A stretch of 43,746 nt of DNA from Leifsonia sp. TF02-11 (GTDB lineage: Bacteria > Actinomycetota > Actinomycetes > Actinomycetales > Microbacteriaceae), in NCBI RefSeq assembly GCF_017565305.1, contig NZ_JAGEKP010000027.1:1-43746 (forward strand), read 5' to 3'. Made by a program: the position numbers and the translations under genes. The notes beneath the pieces were generated by a model, which saw nothing but the letters and a program-made list of their open reading frames with translations, did no database searches and was not told where the DNA came from. Positions 41,684 to 43,746 of this stretch are shown one piece after another; positions within the stretch are counted from its first letter, which is position 1, and each line of letters starts with the position of its first letter.

Positions 41684-42576
41684 TCTCCACCCTCACCGCC
41701 GGGGCGATCACGCCGCCCTATCCCACCATTCCGATCGCGGTCGGCGAGACCGCCCGCCTCGAGCCCGGATCGCTCAACGTGGAGTGTCGCTGCGGTAACA
41801 GCGAACGCTTTCACGCCGCCGACCGCAGCGGGCGGCTCGTCAGCGAGAAGCCCGGCCCGGCCCCAGACGGGCTCGCGGAGATGCCGGAGACCTGCCTCGC
41901 CGTGTGCGCCGACTGCGGTCGCGTCTACGACGACGCCCTCACCGACCTCACCTTGGCCGGCCTCGCCGCTGTCGGCTCCCCGGTCCTGGCTCGGATCAAC
42001 ACCGCCAGCACCGAATGGCGACGAGCCCTCGCCCTCGCCATCCAAGCCGCGCACGCCGGGGACACCTCCCGCTGCCCCCGGTGTGGCAGCGCCGAGAGCT
42101 TCCCGGTGCTCATCTCCCTGCGCGATGAGCCCACCTTCGTCACGCGGTGCGCCTTCTGTGGCAGCACCCGACCCTTTGCCAGCCAGCCACCCCAGGAGGC
42201 CCTCATGCCCGCAACCAGCCTTCGCTTCAACGTGCCCGTCACCTACGGCGACGGCCGCGTCTACATCGCGCACACCGTCAGCGACATCCGCTGGAACGGG
42301 TACCTCTGCCCAGCATTCACTCGCGACGTCGCCGATCAGATCGCCGCCGACCTCGCCCAGGATGAAGCCGACGCCCCGGACGAGTTCCGCATCCTCGTGC
42401 GCTGGAACGGCGAGCTGCAGGCCTACCTCCTGCAAAGTGCCGAATACGAATCAGCGGGCGATCCGCCTGAGATCGTTCGCGGGCGTGACTCCGAAGGCAC
42501 CACCGTCTATGGCATCGGCAGCGGCAGCTGGACCTGGAGCGCCGTCGAACTGGGCCCCGCCCCAGCCGCAAGCTGA
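41680..42576 (+). CDS. Two-part protein with paired zinc ribbons
   Basis: 298 residues from ATG at 41680, coupled to the DUF6349 frame. The N-terminal half has CRCGNSE and CADCGRVY, then CPRCGSAE and CAFCGSTR, which form two four-cysteine zinc-ribbon sites. The C-terminal half (from MPATSLRFNVPVTYGDGR, about residue 176) is a separate beta domain (VYIAHTVSDIRWNGYLCPAF, FRILVRWNGELQAYL). An in-frame ATG at 42205 has GGAGG at ideal spacing, so the second half may also be translated alone, or two genes became fused. Function unknown. Confidence 0.6.
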   Translation: MISTLTAGAITPPYPTIPIAVGETARLEPGSLNVECRCGNSERFHAADRSGRLVSEKPGPAPDGLAEMPETCLAVCADCGRVYDDALTDLTLAGLAAVGSPVLARINTASTEWRRALALAIQAAHAGDTSRCPRCGSAESFPVLISLRDEPTFVTRCAFCGSTRPFASQPPQEALMPATSLRFNVPVTYGDGRVYIAHTVSDIRWNGYLCPAFTRDVADQIAADLAQDEADAPDEFRILVRWNGELQAYLLQSAEYESAGDPPEIVRGRDSEGTTVYGIGSGSWTWSAVELGPAPAAS

Positions 42577-42597
42577 CCGGCCAGCGGTCAAAAAACA

Positions 42598-42649
42598 TCT
42601 ACTAAAACGTAGAATCCCCTTGAAAGTAGACTCTACTTTAAAGTAGAGT
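42598..42649 (+). promoter_or_regulatory. Sigma70-type promoter with operator, copy 2
   Basis: The -35 TTGAAA (42620-42625), 18-base spacer and -10 TAGAGT (42644-42649) mirror copy 1 at 40426. The dyad TCTACTTTAAAGTAGA (42632-42647) is a perfect 16-base palindrome covering the -10. A further half-related dyad, TCTAC-N6-GTAGA, lies at 42598-42613. It drives the genes from 42690. Confidence 0.75.
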
Positions 42650-42689
42650 AGAGAGGTAGGCGAGAGACCCACAACGAAAGGCACCGACC

Positions 42690-42986
42690 GTGACCACCAT
42701 CCGAATCACCACCACGGCGGGGGTGCGGGCACCGCGCCCCCGCCGCATCCCGCGGGCCAAGCAGGCGCGGATGTTCACCGCGGCGTACAGCGTCCTCCTC
42801 GGCTTCATCGCCGCCCTGGTGATCGTCGCAGCCGCGGACATCGTCCCCGCCTTCTTCGCTGGCCACATCGGGGCGCGACCCGTCGCCAGCAGCAGCCTCT
42901 GGGCCGCACTGATCATCTTCCTCTTGGTCATCCCGGCCGTCGCGGCCCTGCAGCTCCACATCGAGCGCACGGGAGGTAAGCGCTGA
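42690..42986 (+). CDS. Small two-helix membrane protein
   Basis: 98 residues from GTG at 42690 behind promoter copy 2. A basic N-terminus (RAPRPRRIPRAKQARM) precedes two helices (VLLGFIAALVIVAAADIVPAFF and LWAALIIFLLVIPAVAALQL). The stop overlaps the ATG of the methyltransferase gene (TGATG). Function unknown. Confidence 0.55.
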   Translation: MTTIRITTTAGVRAPRPRRIPRAKQARMFTAAYSVLLGFIAALVIVAAADIVPAFFAGHIGARPVASSSLWAALIIFLLVIPAVAALQLHIERTGGKR

Positions 42987-43573
42987 TGCTTCCCACTCTC
43001 GAATCCGACGTGACGATGACCGACCTCTTCGCCGGGGCCGGGGGATCCTCGACCGGCGCCGGACAGGTGCCCGGGGTCAAGGTCAAGGTCGCCGCGAACC
43101 ACTGGGACGTCGCGATCGACATCCACGCGGCGAACCACCAGAGCACCGATCACGCCATCGTCGACCTACACCAGGAACGGCCGTCGTTTTTCCCCTCGAC
43201 CACGATCCTCTGGGCCTCCCCCGAGTGCACGAAGTGGTCGCAGGCCAACGGATCGAAGCTGCCGGACATCGAAGAAGGCCTGTTCGAAGACCCGCTCTCC
43301 GACGAGGCGAAGACCCGCTCGCGCCTGCTCATGTTCGACGTGCTGCGCTTCATCGAGCACCACCGCTACCGGCTCGTCGTCGTCGAGAACGTCGTCGACA
43401 TCGCCATCAACGCGAAGTACCGCACCGCCTGGACCGTGTGGCGGCAGGAGCTGCGGGCACTCGGTTACAAGTTCCGCGTCGTCTCCCTCAACGCGATGCA
43501 CGCGCAGAAGTTCGGCGCTCCCGCGCCCCAATCCCGCGACCGCATCTACGTCGTCGTGGCTTTGTCAAGTTGA
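42986..43573 (+). pseudogene. DNA 5-cytosine methyltransferase, 3'-truncated
   Basis: About 192 genuine residues. Motif I is TDLFAGAGGSSTGA, motif IV is SPECTKWSQANG (catalytic Cys), motif VI is VVVENVVDI and motif VIII is QSRDRIYVV. Then the frame enters foreign DNA (ALSS, stop at 43573). The target-recognition region and motifs IX-X are missing, so activity is very unlikely. Solitary cytosine methyltransferases on mobile elements usually protect against host restriction. The cut lies at about 43560, where an insertion sequence seems to begin. Confidence 0.85.
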
Positions 43574-43746
43574 GTTGGCCCACCGATGTCGTCGTGATTC
43601 GGCCCACACGGTACGGCTGATAGTCGTTGCCGGTGCGGACTGCGCTGGACCTTTTGTCCGAGGGAGAGCCACGGGCATGAAAAGGCTAGAGGAGCTGGGT
43701 CTCATCGCTCGGCGGAGTCGAGCGGACTGAGAACGTTTGGAGCGGG
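43561..43746 (+). mobile_element. Start of an insertion element disrupting the methyltransferase
   Basis: From about 43561 the sequence is unrelated to the methyltransferase and begins TTTGTCAAGTTGAGTTGGCC. The motif TGGCCCACC / CGGCCCACAC recurs at 43577 and 43602, like the repeated transposase-binding sites at the ends of IS21-type elements. A short ORF with ATG at 43678 (MKRLEELGLIARRSRAD) ends quickly. The window stops before any transposase, so the family is a guess. Confidence 0.4.

Noticed and set aside
43678-43731. Short ORF MKRLEELGLIARRSRAD as the start of a transposase
   Set aside because: It stops after 17 codons and shows no helix-turn-helix or transposase motif.

Overview
The window is high-GC DNA with actinobacterial traits: GTG/TTG starts, many ATGA/GTGA overlaps between co-directional genes, a leaderless promoter and a near-consensus actinobacterial LexA box. 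Gene content (CsoR/CstR regulators, DUF6153 and DUF6349 proteins, paired large integrases) suggests a Microbacteriaceae-like organism. That is an inference; no rRNA or tRNA gene was found to confirm it.

Region A (1-18.7 kb) looks like an integrated stress-resistance island. An IS3-type transposase fragment at the left edge is followed by a sulfide/persulfide module: DsrE protein, CstR-like repressor, thioredoxin, a small Cys protein, and a divergent CoA-disulfide reductase-rhodanese fusion. Next comes a copper module. One operon on the minus strand carries a multicopper oxidase, a DUF305 lipoprotein and a DUF6153 protein. A second carries copZ, copA (CPC), a YHS protein, copB (CPH) and csoR, with a divergent cytosolic copper-storage protein. 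Then come a leaderless ArsR regulator with a CDF zinc-type exporter, and two overlapping tyrosine recombinases. Boxes of the form ATACC(C)-N-(G)GGTAT lie in at least six intergenic positions and tie the sulfide and copper modules together.

The recombinases abut a DNA-ligase D gene cut off just after ligase motif IV (18,700), so the island appears to have integrated into ligD.

Region B (18.7-31.3 kb) is more ordinary chromosome: small unknown genes, small membrane proteins, three secreted proteins, an ECF sigma factor with a membrane partner, a RES-Xre/MbcA type toxin-antitoxin pair, and a divergent pair of unknown genes sharing a SOS box.

Region C (31.4-43.6 kb) resembles an integrative or conjugative element: a GntR regulator, a membrane protein, a 5.7-kb gene for a fused adenine methyltransferase/SNF2-type helicase (P1 DarB-like) with a well-formed second ORF inside its linker, an Xre regulator, and small cargo genes controlled by two copies of one promoter/operator. 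A DUF6349 gene is frameshifted, and a 5-cytosine methyltransferase gene is cut by an insertion at the right edge.

All functional calls come from reading motifs by eye. No database search was run.
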